From Hymenobacter sublimis (GTDB lineage: Bacteria > Bacteroidota > Bacteroidia > Cytophagales > Hymenobacteraceae), in the NCBI RefSeq assembly GCF_023101345.1, contig NZ_CP095848.1, positions 1,673,501-1,737,500 of the forward strand: a stretch of DNA of 64,000 bases, written 5' to 3'. This document shows, in pieces, positions 51,466 to 60,726 of this stretch; within the stretch, counting starts at the first letter, position 1, and every line of letters begins with the position of its first letter. Position numbers and translations under genes: made by a program. The notes beneath the pieces are model-generated. The model was not told the DNA's origin, did no database searches, and worked only from the letters and a program-made list of their open reading frames with translations.

Positions 51466-51908
51466 ACTTTAAACCCTACCCGTTTGGGTCGCTGCCCGTC
51501 GAAATAGTGCAGGGCCAGCTTGTAGCTTTCGAGCTTGAAGCCACTGATGCTGCCTACGCAGTTGCGCCCGATGAGACTTTTCTGGCGAAACTCCTCGCGG
51601 GCGTGCAGGTTGCTCAGGTGTACCTCTACCACGGGCGTACCAATGGCGGCAATGGCGTCGGCCAGGGCCACGCTGGTGTGCGTGTAGCCGCCGGCGTTCA
51701 GCACCACGCCGTGGTAAGTGAAGCCCACCTCGTGCAGCTTGTCGATCAGGGCACCCTCGTGGTTGCTCTGGAAGTATTCCAGCGTGAACTGCGGGAAAGC
51801 CTCACGCAGCTCCGGCAGGTAGTCCTCGAAGGAGCGGGCGCCGTAAATGCCGGGCTCGCGCTGGCCGAGCAGGTTCAGATTAGGGCCGTTGAGCAGCAGA
51901 ATTTGCAT
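51459..51908 (-). CDS. aroQ: Type II 3-dehydroquinate dehydratase
   Basis: 149 residues from the ATG at 51908. LLLNGPNLNLLGQREPGIYG, catalytic Tyr22 and His102 (HLSNLHAREEFR), and LNAGGYTHTSVALADA are all present. It converts 3-dehydroquinate to 3-dehydroshikimate in aromatic amino acid synthesis; the fold is flavodoxin-like and typically dodecameric. Divergent from xerD, a pairing I recall as conserved in Bacteroidota. Confidence 0.95.
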   Translation of the reverse strand: MQILLLNGPNLNLLGQREPGIYGARSFEDYLPELREAFPQFTLEYFQSNHEGALIDKLHEVGFTYHGVVLNAGGYTHTSVALADAIAAIGTPVVEVHLSNLHAREEFRQKSLIGRNCVGSISGFKLESYKLALHYFDGQRPKRVGFKVS

Positions 51909-52065
51909 AGGAGAGAGGGGGTAGGGCAAGAAGCACAGGACGGGAGCCGCCGGTAGCGCCCCAACCAGCCGCGCAAAGGTAGTAGCCTAAGGGAGCCCGC
52001 CGAAGTTTGGCGGTGATTTGCGCTGCTAACGCTAAAACGGCCCGGTTAGCGTGTGCGTGGTGGCG

Positions 52066-52092
52066 TTGGGCCTGCCTACATCGTTACCTTTG
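52066..52092 (+). promoter_or_regulatory. Promoter of xerD (TTG-16 nt-TACCTTTG)
   Basis: TTG at 52066-52068 and an exact -7 box at 52085-52092, 33 nt before the ATG at 52126. Confidence 0.6.
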
Positions 52093-52125
52093 GCGCTACC
52101 CGTGCCACTAGTTCCCGCGCTGTTC

Positions 52126-53028
52126 ATGTCTACTTGGTCTATTACGCTCAAACAGTTCGAAGGCTACCTACAGCTGGAAAAATCCCTTTCTGCCAACTCC
52201 GTGGAAGCCTACGTGCGCGACGTGCACAAGCTGCGCCAGTACCTGGAGCTGGAAAACCTGCCGGCCACGCCCCAGCAAGTCACCACCCGCATCCTGCGCG
52301 ACTTCCTGACCTGGCTGGGCGGCCTGGGCATGACGGCCACCTCCCAGGCGCGCACCCTCTCGGGCATCAAGGCCTTCTACCGCTTCCTGATTATGGAAGA
52401 CATGCTTACGCTAGACCCCACCGACACGCTGGATGCGCCCAAAACCGGCCGCAAGCTCCCTGATACGCTCAGCTACCCCGAAATTGAGCAGGTACTCAGC
52501 GGCATCGACCTGAGCACGCCCGAGGGCACCCGCAACCGCGCCATGCTGGAAGTGCTGTATAGCTCCGGCCTGCGCGTAAGCGAGCTGACGGGTCTGCGCC
52601 TCTCAAATCTGTACGCCGACCAGGGCTTTGTGCGCGTGACGGGCAAAGGCAACAAGGAGCGCCTAGTACCCATCGGGCGCGATGCGCTGAAGCACCTGGG
52701 CTTCTACCTGCAAAGCATCCGGGCCCACCTCGACATCAAGCCCGGCCACGAAGACACGGTGTTTCTGAACAAGCGCGGCAGCGGCCTTTCGCGGGTGATG
52801 GTGTTCAACATCATCAAGGATGCGGCAGTGAAGGCGGGCATTCAGAAAAGTATCAGCCCCCACACGTTCCGGCACAGCTTTGCTACCCACCTCATTGAGG
52901 GCGGAGCCGACCTGCGGGCCGTGCAGGAAATGCTGGGCCATGAAAGCATCACGACCACCGAAATCTACACCCACCTCGACCGGGACTACCTGCGCCAGGT
53001 TATCACGGAGTTTCATCCGCGCAGCTAG
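52126..53028 (+). CDS. xerD: Site-specific tyrosine recombinase XerD
   Basis: 300 residues from the ATG at 52126; the frame extends to 52051 but crosses the promoter. Core-binding SAM-like domain 1-110; catalytic domain with R150, H246, R249, H272 and nucleophile Y281 (EIYTHLD), plus a lysine near 174-177. The size and HTFRHSFATHLIEGGADLR are typical of the housekeeping Xer proteins that resolve chromosome dimers at dif with FtsK, whose gene lies 2.4 kb downstream. Not a phage integrase. Confidence 0.94.
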   Translation: MSTWSITLKQFEGYLQLEKSLSANSVEAYVRDVHKLRQYLELENLPATPQQVTTRILRDFLTWLGGLGMTATSQARTLSGIKAFYRFLIMEDMLTLDPTDTLDAPKTGRKLPDTLSYPEIEQVLSGIDLSTPEGTRNRAMLEVLYSSGLRVSELTGLRLSNLYADQGFVRVTGKGNKERLVPIGRDALKHLGFYLQSIRAHLDIKPGHEDTVFLNKRGSGLSRVMVFNIIKDAAVKAGIQKSISPHTFRHSFATHLIEGGADLRAVQEMLGHESITTTEIYTHLDRDYLRQVITEFHPRS

Positions 53029-53054
53029 CTGCAGCAGCGCCACGGGAAAGCACC

Positions 53055-53477
53055 TTATCCTACCTGGCGCTGGCAGCTGCTGAGCCACTCCACGGCCTCG
53101 AACTCGCTGTCGAAAATCTGGATTTCAAACTGCCTCAGCAGCCGCTTGCTATCGGCCACCGACCAGGTGTTTACCACGGCATCAGCTTGGGCAATATGCG
53201 CCACGTAGCGCAGGCCAGCCTCGGCGGCCAACGGCCCCCAGGTGGCGGCCAGCCACTCCAAGGAATCAAACCAGGGCCCTACCACCTTGCTGTTATCATT
53301 GAGCAGGTAGGGGCAATGCACTTGTTCCAGCATCTGCAGCCCGACTGTAGCACCCTCCCGGGCGTAGTCGGGCCCGATGTGCCCCGCCCAGGTGGCCCGG
53401 AGCCAGTGGTGCGTCTCGTCGTAGGATAACTGGCAATAATTCGGGCGGTCGGGGTTAGAAAGCAGGCGGTAGAGCAT
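53055..53477 (-). CDS. STAS/SpoIIAA-like hypothetical protein
   Basis: 140 residues, no signal peptide. The pattern of alternating strands and helices, with YDETHHWLRATWAGHI near the start and a middle YLLNDNSKVVGPWFDS, is like STAS/SpoIIAA-type folds that are common as unknowns in Hymenobacter relatives. No catalytic residue is recognised. The assignment is by general resemblance and is uncertain. Its tail faces xerD; it is divergent from the next gene. Confidence 0.55.
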   Translation of the reverse strand: MLYRLLSNPDRPNYCQLSYDETHHWLRATWAGHIGPDYAREGATVGLQMLEQVHCPYLLNDNSKVVGPWFDSLEWLAATWGPLAAEAGLRYVAHIAQADAVVNTWSVADSKRLLRQFEIQIFDSEFEAVEWLSSCQRQVG

Positions 53478-53550
53478 AGTAGGTAAAGATAGATAAAATC
53501 AGATATACCGGGGTGTAGTGGCAATAGGGTTCGGCTACCCCAGGAAATTT

Positions 53551-53558
53551 TAGTTTTG
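53551..53558 (+). promoter_or_regulatory. -7 box TAGTTTTG before the polytopic protein gene
   Basis: Exact TAnnTTTG match ending 10 nt before the ATG at 53569; the next in-frame ATG is 53584. Confidence 0.55.
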
Positions 53559-53568
53559 CGCCGGTTGC

Positions 53569-55320
53569 ATGGCCCTCCACACTATGGCTGAACATACTAG
53601 GAAGACGGCTCTTCGAAATTGGTTGGTGAGCCCGTTGCTGTGGGCCGTAGGGAGCCTGTTGCTGTTGAGTCTGGTGTACGTGGCCCCGAAGGGAGCTACC
53701 TACATCCTCATCGATGATAACCTGGATACGGAGCTGGCTCCGCCCTTCGTTCTGCTGCAAGAAGGCAAGGCCCTGGACTACCGCTCCACTACTGTAGTAG
53801 AGCGGCTTATGAACGGGTTGCCGCGCAACGCCCTTCGGCCTGGTTTGCAGCCCCTAGTGGGCCTGATGGCTCTGCTGGACCCGCTGCCTGCCTACCTGCT
53901 GCATGAGCTGTTGGTGCGGCTGGCGGGCCTAGTGGGCATGTACCTGCTGCTGCGCCGCTACGGCCTACCCGGTGCCCGCCACGCTACGTTGTGTGCCGCG
54001 CTGGCCCTGGCTTGGGCCGTGTTGCCCACCTACACGGCCTATGGGGCCTCGGTGCTGGGACAACCCTGGGTGGTGCTGGCCCTGCTAAACCTGCGGCTGG
54101 GGCCGGGCCGCTGGTCTGACTGGCTGGTGCTGGTAGGGTTTGCGCTCTGGTCGAGCCTGGTGCTAACGGGCGTGTTCGTGCTGGCGGCGGCGGGAATGGT
54201 GCTGGTCTGGGATGCTAGCCGGCACCGCCGGGTAGCGTGGCGGCCGGTGCTGGGGGTAGGACTGTTGGCCCTGGGCTACTTGCTGGTGGAATATCCACTG
54301 GTGTACTCCCTGCTGATTGAGCGGCAGTTCGTCTCGCACCGAGTTGAGTTTGACTACGCCCAACTTGCGCCCGGTGGGGTAGGGGCAGGGCTGATCGGGG
54401 CGGTCCGTTATTTTGGGCTGGGGCAGTACCACGCCGGCCTGTTCTTGCGCGCCGCTCCTCTGCTGGCAGCCGGGCTGGCTCTGGCTTACGTGCCAGCCGG
54501 TCCGGCCCGGCGACGGCTGGTGCAGTGGCTGGCTTTTAGCCTGAGTATTCTGGGAGTAGTAGCCTTGTTTTGTGGGTTTTATCCTCAGCTGATAGGGGTG
54601 GCGCAACGGCTGCTACCCTTGCTACGGGCTTTTAACCTTTCCCGCATACACTTCCTTACGCCCTTGCTGTGGTTCGGTGTGCTGGTGCTGAGCTTGCGCC
54701 GCCTACCAGCCGGATGGCTACCCCTGGGGCTGGTGGGGCTGCAGTTGCTAATCGGGCTGAGCATGAACCCTGAGTGGACCCTGAACGTGCGCCGCCTGCT
54801 CGGCCGCCTGCCTGCCACCGAGCCCACCTACGCCGCCTACGTGGCCCCGGAGCTGTTCGCGCGGGTTCAGCAAGCAATTCGGGCCCGTACGGGTCAGCGG
54901 CCCGCCCAGTACCGGGTGGCCTGCCTGGGCTTTCCGCCGGCCGTAGCCTCGCTCAACGGCTTTTATACCCTGGATGCCTACCAGAACAATTACCCGCTGT
55001 CGTACAAGCGGCAGTTCCGCCCGCTGATGGCGGCAGAGCTGGCCAAAAGCCCCGCCCTCCAAACCTATTTCGACGCCTGGGGCAACCGCTGCTACTTATT
55101 TTCGGCCGAGTTGGGCAAGAACTTTCGCGTAGCGGCGTTTCCGGCCCAAGTAGTACACGAGTGGGCTTTCGATGCCCAGGCATTTCGCCGGTTAGGGGGG
55201 CGCTACGTGCTATCGGCGGCTCGGCTGCAACATCCGGAGCGGAGCGGGCTGCAACTGCTCGAAAGCCGGACGGCCCCCGGAGCTTACTGGCGAATTTGGG
55301 TGTACCAAGTCCGGAACTGA
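53569..55320 (+). CDS. Polytopic membrane protein, GT-C-like (possibly DUF6044)
   Basis: 583 residues; ATG 53584 is an alternative start. Helix 1 (20-38) is followed by an external loop with ATYILIDDNLDTE (D49, D50, D53), in the place of the acidic catalytic motif of GT-C transferases. About 11 further helices follow, then a soluble C-terminal domain (about 425-583). The DDN motif and size recall the DUF6044/YkoS-like group, but this cannot be verified here. A role in envelope glycan transfer is inferred. FtsK lies 119 nt downstream. Confidence 0.6.
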   Translation: MALHTMAEHTRKTALRNWLVSPLLWAVGSLLLLSLVYVAPKGATYILIDDNLDTELAPPFVLLQEGKALDYRSTTVVERLMNGLPRNALRPGLQPLVGLMALLDPLPAYLLHELLVRLAGLVGMYLLLRRYGLPGARHATLCAALALAWAVLPTYTAYGASVLGQPWVVLALLNLRLGPGRWSDWLVLVGFALWSSLVLTGVFVLAAAGMVLVWDASRHRRVAWRPVLGVGLLALGYLLVEYPLVYSLLIERQFVSHRVEFDYAQLAPGGVGAGLIGAVRYFGLGQYHAGLFLRAAPLLAAGLALAYVPAGPARRRLVQWLAFSLSILGVVALFCGFYPQLIGVAQRLLPLLRAFNLSRIHFLTPLLWFGVLVLSLRRLPAGWLPLGLVGLQLLIGLSMNPEWTLNVRRLLGRLPATEPTYAAYVAPELFARVQQAIRARTGQRPAQYRVACLGFPPAVASLNGFYTLDAYQNNYPLSYKRQFRPLMAAELAKSPALQTYFDAWGNRCYLFSAELGKNFRVAAFPAQVVHEWAFDAQAFRRLGGRYVLSAARLQHPERSGLQLLESRTAPGAYWRIWVYQVRN

Positions 55321-55413
55321 CTAGCTGAGCAACTGCCTCTTGCCTAGTGTAAAGCCCATTTAATGTCGGAATTACTTCATTAGCCGGCTACCCAGTTACT
55401 CACCGGAAATGTC

Positions 55414-55421
55414 TAGATTTG
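55414..55421 (+). promoter_or_regulatory. -7 box TAGATTTG for ftsK
   Basis: Exact consensus, 18 nt before the ATG at 55440. Confidence 0.6.
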
Positions 55422-55439
55422 GTCTTTGGCGTGTCTCTA

Positions 55440-58400
55440 ATGGCTAAAAATACCTACAAGCAATCCTCCTCCGCGGCCTCGGGCCGTACCAACGAGCCCC
55501 GGCCCGTGAGTGAGCCGCGTGCGGCCCGCAACCCGTCTTCCCGTCCTGCCGAGCCCGAGCCTACCCGCGAAGCTGCTCGTCGGAACGAGCCTGCTGCCCG
55601 GGCACCCCGGACCACGGCTGCTCCCAAAGCGCCGCGCAAGCCCCTGAAGCTACCCGCCGTCAACCTAAGCGGGCTGTTCAGCTTCCTGCGCGACCGGCGG
55701 TTTCAGCTATTTCTGGGCTTCTTCTTCCTCATCGGGTCTATCTACCTGACCATTGCCTTCATTTCCTTCCTGTTCACGGGCCACGCCGACCAGAGCGTGA
55801 CGGAAACAGTGGGCCGCACCCCGCTCAAGGAAGCAGGCCAGGAAACCGGCAACTGGCTGGGCCTGATTGGGGCAGTGCTGGCGCAATTCCTGATTCAGAA
55901 GGGCTTTGGCGTGGCAGCCTTCGCGGCCATTCCCATTGTCTTCTTTATCGGCTACAAAATTGTGTTCCGGCGCGCGGGGGTGTCTTTCACCTACGTGCTG
56001 GCATTGTGCCTGTTTACCATGCTCTGGCTCAGTGTGTTGCTGGGCTACGTGGTGCTGACTATTCAGAGTCCCGATGTGGACCCCAACTTGGCGCACAGCC
56101 TCGACTTTCTGTGCGGCGGCGTGGGCTACGAAACGGCCTTCTGGCTGGATAGCCTCATTGGCTGGGGCACGGTGCTGCTGCTAGCTTTCCTGCTGATTTC
56201 CTTCGTGGTGTTCTTCTTCAACGTGACCAGCCTCAACCTGAACCTACGCCGGAGCGCCGGTGAGGAGGAGGACGAGGTGGAAACAGAGGAGCCTGCCTAC
56301 GCCCCAGCCCGTCGGGCCCAAGCTGCTAACTTCGCTAGCGCAGAGCCTCACGAAGAAGAGGAAAAGGATGATTCCCTGGGTATTACGCTTAAGCGCGTGG
56401 GACCCCTGGCTCCCGCAGCCTCCAGCGAAGATGAACGGGAAGAAGAGGAGGACGAAGAACTTCCCGCCCAGCCCCTGCGCACCGGCCCGGTAGCCGCCCC
56501 GATGCCCAGCGCGCCGCATGGCGTAGCTGCTAGCACTGCTGCCACTGTGGGTGCCGGTGGCCTAGCTGCTGCCGCTACGGCCCTGCCCCTGAGTGTATCT
56601 TCTGCCGCTGGCTCGGCGCTGACTGGTGCCGCGGCAGCCTTCACTACGGCAGCCCCGGCCAGCGGCCCCAGCTTCTCGGTTGAAATACCGGCGGCAGAAG
56701 CAGCGCCGGTGCCCGTGCCCAAACCGACTCCGGCCGTTATTTCTTCGGTGCCTACCCCGCTCTCCCTGGCCGACCTGGTAGACGATGATACCCCGTTACC
56801 TGCCCCAACGGCCCCGGTCGCGCCCCTGGTAGCCGCGGCTCCGTTGGTGTCCACTGGCTTGTCGTTTGAGGTGGAGGATGCTACTACCTCCTCGCACGAG
56901 CTAGACCCCTCGGCGGGCGCCGACATGGCCGTTATTGCCGAGGAAAATGAGGAGGAAGAAGCCATGCCTACTGGCGAGTACGATCCTACCCTCGACTTGC
57001 CGCGCTACCAGTACCCCACCCTTGAACTGCTGAATGACTACGGGGTAGCGAAAGCCCAGGTAACTAAGGAGGAACTGGAGGCCAACAAGGACCGGATTGT
57101 AGAAACGCTGGGCCACTACGGCATCAACATCGCCAGCATCAAGGCTACCATCGGGCCCACGGTCACGCTCTATGAGATTGTGCCGGATGCCGGGGTGCGC
57201 ATCTCCAAAATCAAGAGCCTCGAAGATGATATTGCCCTGAGTTTGGCGGCCCTGGGCATCCGCATTATTGCGCCTATTCCGGGCAAGGGCACCATCGGTA
57301 TTGAGGTGCCCAACGCTAAAAAGGAGATGGTGAGCATCCGCTCGGTATTTAACACCGACAAGTTCATCGGCACCGAAATGGACTTGCCCATTGCCTTTGG
57401 CCGCACCATCACCAACGAAGTGTTCGTGGTGGATTTGGCCAAGATGCCCCACTTGCTGATGGCCGGTGCTACGGGTCAGGGCAAGTCGGTGGGTCTGAAC
57501 GTGATTCTGGCTTCCCTGCTCTACAAGCGCCACCCTTCTCAGCTCAAGTTCGTGCTCGTCGACCCCAAAAAGGTGGAACTGAGCATTTTCAATAAGATTG
57601 AGCGTCACTTCCTGGCCAAGCTACCCGATACGGAGGAGCCCATCATTACCGACACCAAGAAGGTAGTAAACACGCTCAATTCCCTGTGCATGGAAATGGA
57701 CCGGCGCTACGACCTGCTCAAGGACGCCGGCTGCCGCAACCTGAAGGAGTACAACCGCAAGTTTGTGGAGCGCCGCCTCAACCCCAAAAAGGGCCACCGC
57801 TACATGCCCTTTATTGTGCTGGTTATTGACGAGCTGGCCGACCTGATGATGACCGCCGGTAAGGAGGTAGAAACGCCCATTGCTCGCCTAGCCCAGTTGG
57901 CCCGCGCCATCGGTATTCACCTGATTGTGGCTACCCAGCGCCCGTCGGTAAACGTTATTACGGGCATCATCAAGGCCAACTTCCCCTGCCGGATTTCCTT
58001 TAAAGTGACGAGCAAAATTGACTCCCGCACCATTCTCGATGCCGGCGGGGCCGACCAACTCATTGGGCAGGGCGACATGCTCATTTCCCAGGGTTCTGAC
58101 ATCATCCGGGTGCAGTGTGCCTTTATTGATACGCCCGAGGTAGACCGCCTCTGCGACTTCGTGGGCGAGCAGCAGGGCTACCCCGATGCCTACCACTTGC
58201 CCGAGGTAGTAGGGGAAAGCGGCGGGGGCAACGACGCCGAGGACTTCGACCCGGCCCAGCGCGACTCCATGTTCGAGGAAGCCGCCCGCGTCATCGTCAC
58301 GCACCAGCAGGGCAGCACCTCCCTGCTGCAGCGCCGTCTGAAGCTGGGCTACAACCGCGCCGGCCGATTAATTGACCAATTGGAACACGCGGGCATCGTC

Positions 58401-58487
58401 GGACCGTTTGAAGGTAGTAAGGCGCGGGAGGTTCTAATTCCGGATGAGTATAGTTTGGAACAGTTGTTGAATACCCTGCCCCGGTAA
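55440..58487 (+). CDS. ftsK: DNA translocase FtsK
   Basis: 1015 residues from the ATG at 55440. N-terminal cytoplasmic Pro/Arg/Ala-rich tail (1-75), four membrane helices (about 88-265), a very long acidic then Ala/Pro/Ser-rich linker (270-515), the alpha-beta motor with Walker A GATGQGKS (676-683) and Walker B VIDELADL (795-802), and the DNA-reading gamma winged helix (940-1010, YNRAGRLIDQLE). It pumps DNA at the division septum and activates Xer recombination. The downstream lolA adjacency is familiar from this phylum. Confidence 0.96.
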   Translation: MAKNTYKQSSSAASGRTNEPRPVSEPRAARNPSSRPAEPEPTREAARRNEPAARAPRTTAAPKAPRKPLKLPAVNLSGLFSFLRDRRFQLFLGFFFLIGSIYLTIAFISFLFTGHADQSVTETVGRTPLKEAGQETGNWLGLIGAVLAQFLIQKGFGVAAFAAIPIVFFIGYKIVFRRAGVSFTYVLALCLFTMLWLSVLLGYVVLTIQSPDVDPNLAHSLDFLCGGVGYETAFWLDSLIGWGTVLLLAFLLISFVVFFFNVTSLNLNLRRSAGEEEDEVETEEPAYAPARRAQAANFASAEPHEEEEKDDSLGITLKRVGPLAPAASSEDEREEEEDEELPAQPLRTGPVAAPMPSAPHGVAASTAATVGAGGLAAAATALPLSVSSAAGSALTGAAAAFTTAAPASGPSFSVEIPAAEAAPVPVPKPTPAVISSVPTPLSLADLVDDDTPLPAPTAPVAPLVAAAPLVSTGLSFEVEDATTSSHELDPSAGADMAVIAEENEEEEAMPTGEYDPTLDLPRYQYPTLELLNDYGVAKAQVTKEELEANKDRIVETLGHYGINIASIKATIGPTVTLYEIVPDAGVRISKIKSLEDDIALSLAALGIRIIAPIPGKGTIGIEVPNAKKEMVSIRSVFNTDKFIGTEMDLPIAFGRTITNEVFVVDLAKMPHLLMAGATGQGKSVGLNVILASLLYKRHPSQLKFVLVDPKKVELSIFNKIERHFLAKLPDTEEPIITDTKKVVNTLNSLCMEMDRRYDLLKDAGCRNLKEYNRKFVERRLNPKKGHRYMPFIVLVIDELADLMMTAGKEVETPIARLAQLARAIGIHLIVATQRPSVNVITGIIKANFPCRISFKVTSKIDSRTILDAGGADQLIGQGDMLISQGSDIIRVQCAFIDTPEVDRLCDFVGEQQGYPDAYHLPEVVGESGGGNDAEDFDPAQRDSMFEEAARVIVTHQQGSTSLLQRRLKLGYNRAGRLIDQLEHAGIVGPFEGSKAREVLIPDEYSLEQLLNTLPR

Positions 58488-58606
58488 GAGCTCAACACGA
58501 AAACCCGGCGCCTAAACTTTGTTTTATACTTTTACGCGCTGCAGTTAAACTTTATCGGAGTTCTACGCTCTTACAGTACGCTCTCCAACACCACCTCTCT
58601 TTTGCA

Positions 58607-59251
58607 ATGAAAAAATATCTCGCCCTGCTCGCCCTTTCCGTGTCGCTGACTACCGTCGCCACGGCGCAGCAGGACCCCAAAGCGGGTAAAATCCTGGACC
58701 AGATGAGTGCCAAGTACCAGGCCATGAAGGCTTTCAAGGCAACTTTTACTCAAACCCTCGAAAATGATGCGGCCAAGGTGAAGGAGAACCTGAGCGGCGA
58801 CATTACCGTGAGCGGCCAGAAGTTCCGGCTGAAAATGAGTGGTCAGGAAGTCATCAACAACGGCCAGACCATGTGGACTTACATGAAGGCCGAAAACGAG
58901 GTGAACATCTCGGACTACGAGCCCGAGGATCAGGAAATCTCGCCCTCCCAGATCTACACCCTCTACAAGAAAGGCTACAAGTATGCCTACGTGCAGGAAG
59001 CCAAGGAAGGCGGCGAACTGGTTGATGTAATCGAGCTGTCGCCCGAAGACCGGAACAACCCAGTGTACAAGGTGCGCCTGAAGGTAGGTAAGACGGACAA
59101 AGCCGTGAAAAGCTGGCAGATGTTCAAGAAGAACGGCAACCGCTACACTTACAAAATCAGCAAGTTCCAGCCCAACGTACCGGTAGACGCTACCACCTTT
59201 AACTTCGACAAAGCCAAATACAAAGGAGTGAAGGTGATTGATCTGCGCTAA
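58607..59251 (+). CDS. lolA: Outer membrane lipoprotein carrier protein LolA
   Basis: 214 residues. Signal peptide 1-20 (TVATA-Q). LolA-like beta sheet start, MSAKYQAMKAFKATFTQTLEND, VSGQKFRLKMSGQEVINNGQTMWTYM and a C-terminal VDATTFNFDKAKYKGVKVIDL. It ferries lipoproteins through the periplasm; here the usual lipid-binding Arg is not obvious. Placed 119 nt after ftsK; a strong hairpin follows the stop. Confidence 0.87.
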   Translation: MKKYLALLALSVSLTTVATAQQDPKAGKILDQMSAKYQAMKAFKATFTQTLENDAAKVKENLSGDITVSGQKFRLKMSGQEVINNGQTMWTYMKAENEVNISDYEPEDQEISPSQIYTLYKKGYKYAYVQEAKEGGELVDVIELSPEDRNNPVYKVRLKVGKTDKAVKSWQMFKKNGNRYTYKISKFQPNVPVDATTFNFDKAKYKGVKVIDLR

Positions 59252-59271
59252 CCCAGCGCGGCGGTTCATAT

Positions 59272-59316
59272 CCGGCCCGCTTCCGCACCGTGCGGAGGCG
59301 GGCCGGTTTCTTTTTG
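59272..59316 (+). terminator. Terminator after lolA
   Basis: A 16-bp stem with one mismatch (CCGGCCCGC..CCGCA against TGCGG..GCGGGCCGG) and a T-rich tail TTTCTTTTT. Confidence 0.8.
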
Positions 59317-59396
59317 GCCTGGTTGTGCGCGCTCGTCCGGGATTATCTATCTTTCCTGCTTTAGTAATATTTCATAAATATTCTAGTAGAGCCGCT

Positions 59397-60680
59397 ATGC
59401 AGGAAGATTTTCTCCACTATGTCTGGCAACATCAGTACTTCAGTAAAACAGACTTACGGACGGAAGACGGACAGCCGATAACCGTGCTTCGGCCCGGTCA
59501 GCGCAACTCCGATGCCGGCCCAGATTTCCTGAACGCCCGCCTGCAGCTTGGCGAGGTAGAGTGGAATGGTGCCGTCGAAATCCACCTCCGGGCCTCCGAT
59601 TGGCATCGCCACCAGCACCAGACGGATCAGAAGTATGACCAGGTAGTGCTGCACGTAGTACTTACCGCCGATGCCCAGGTCCAGCGGACAAACGGCTCCG
59701 TGGTGCCAGCCCTGGCCCTGGCCCCGCGCCTGGAGCCCGGACTGCTGGCGGCCTATGAGAAGCTGCGCAACCAGCCTCACGAGGTGCTGCTGCCCTGCGC
59801 GCCCCTGTTACCGCAGGTATTGGAGCTCACCCGCACCATGATGACCAGCCGAACCCTGTTGGAGCGGGTAGAGCAAAAAGCTGAGGTATTGCTAAGTCTG
59901 TTTCAGCAGCAGGGGCAGGATTGGGAAGCCACCGCTTGGCATGGGCTAGCCGCGGCCTTTGGCTTTCAGAAAAACACAGAACCCATGGCTCGCCTAGCCA
60001 AGGCGTTACCCCTGGCCGTGCTCCGCCGCCACCGGCACGAGGTACGGCAGCTGGCAGCGCTAGTGTTCGGGCAGGCTGGTTTTCTGGAGGACGATATGCG
60101 GGACGATGCGTATGCCCAGGGGCTGCAGCAGGAGTTTGTGTTTCTGCGCCACAAGTACAACCTGAGCGGTACCGCCCTGGCCCCCCACGACTGGAATTTC
60201 CTGCGCCTGCGCCCGGCTAACTTTCCGACCGTACGCTTGGCCCAGTTAGTAAGCCTGCTGCACGCTCGCCCTACCTTGTTTGACGCCTTGCAAACCGCCG
60301 GGAGCGTGCGGGCGCTGGAGGCGTTTTTTGCCACTTCACTGCCTGAGTACTGGCTAACACATTCCCGGCCTGGGCGCCCCGGCAAGGTAGCCGCGCTGGG
60401 GCGCAGCAGCGTGCATCTGTTAATCACGAATCTGGTGGTGCCTTTGCGGGTAGCATTTGCTCAGTACGTAGGCAACCAAGAGCTCATTGAAGCGGCCGTG
60501 TCATTGTTGGAGGAACTGCCGCCCGAGCACAACCACCTGACCGACGCGTACGAGGCCGCTACCTTCCGCAACAGCTCGGCCGCTGACTCGCAGGGTCTGC
60601 TGGCCCTGCACCGCGGCTACTGCGCCCCACGCCGCTGTGTGGAGTGTGCCATTGGGGCTAGTATCTTGCGGCGGCGCTAG
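59397..60680 (+). CDS. DUF2851 family protein
   Basis: 427 residues from the ATG at 59397; the frame extends to 59238, but that part spans the lolA terminator. The start MQEDFLHYVWQHQYF, then GQRNSDAGPDFLNARL and VEWNGAVEIHLRASDW, are the conserved front of DUF2851. A Cys-rich end, YCAPRRCVECAIG, may bind metal. No signal peptide; cytosolic. Function of the family is unknown. A TATCTTTC box lies at 59348-59355. Confidence 0.9.
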   Translation: MQEDFLHYVWQHQYFSKTDLRTEDGQPITVLRPGQRNSDAGPDFLNARLQLGEVEWNGAVEIHLRASDWHRHQHQTDQKYDQVVLHVVLTADAQVQRTNGSVVPALALAPRLEPGLLAAYEKLRNQPHEVLLPCAPLLPQVLELTRTMMTSRTLLERVEQKAEVLLSLFQQQGQDWEATAWHGLAAAFGFQKNTEPMARLAKALPLAVLRRHRHEVRQLAALVFGQAGFLEDDMRDDAYAQGLQQEFVFLRHKYNLSGTALAPHDWNFLRLRPANFPTVRLAQLVSLLHARPTLFDALQTAGSVRALEAFFATSLPEYWLTHSRPGRPGKVAALGRSSVHLLITNLVVPLRVAFAQYVGNQELIEAAVSLLEELPPEHNHLTDAYEAATFRNSSAADSQGLLALHRGYCAPRRCVECAIGASILRRR

Positions 60681-60726
60681 CGCTGGTGCCAGCGTGCTAC
60701 CCCTTTGACTTAAACCCTCCGTACTG

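Noticed and set aside
52126..53028. XerD as the integrase of a mobile island
   Set aside because: Size and motifs are those of housekeeping Xer; no attachment-site repeats, cargo or tRNA border were seen.
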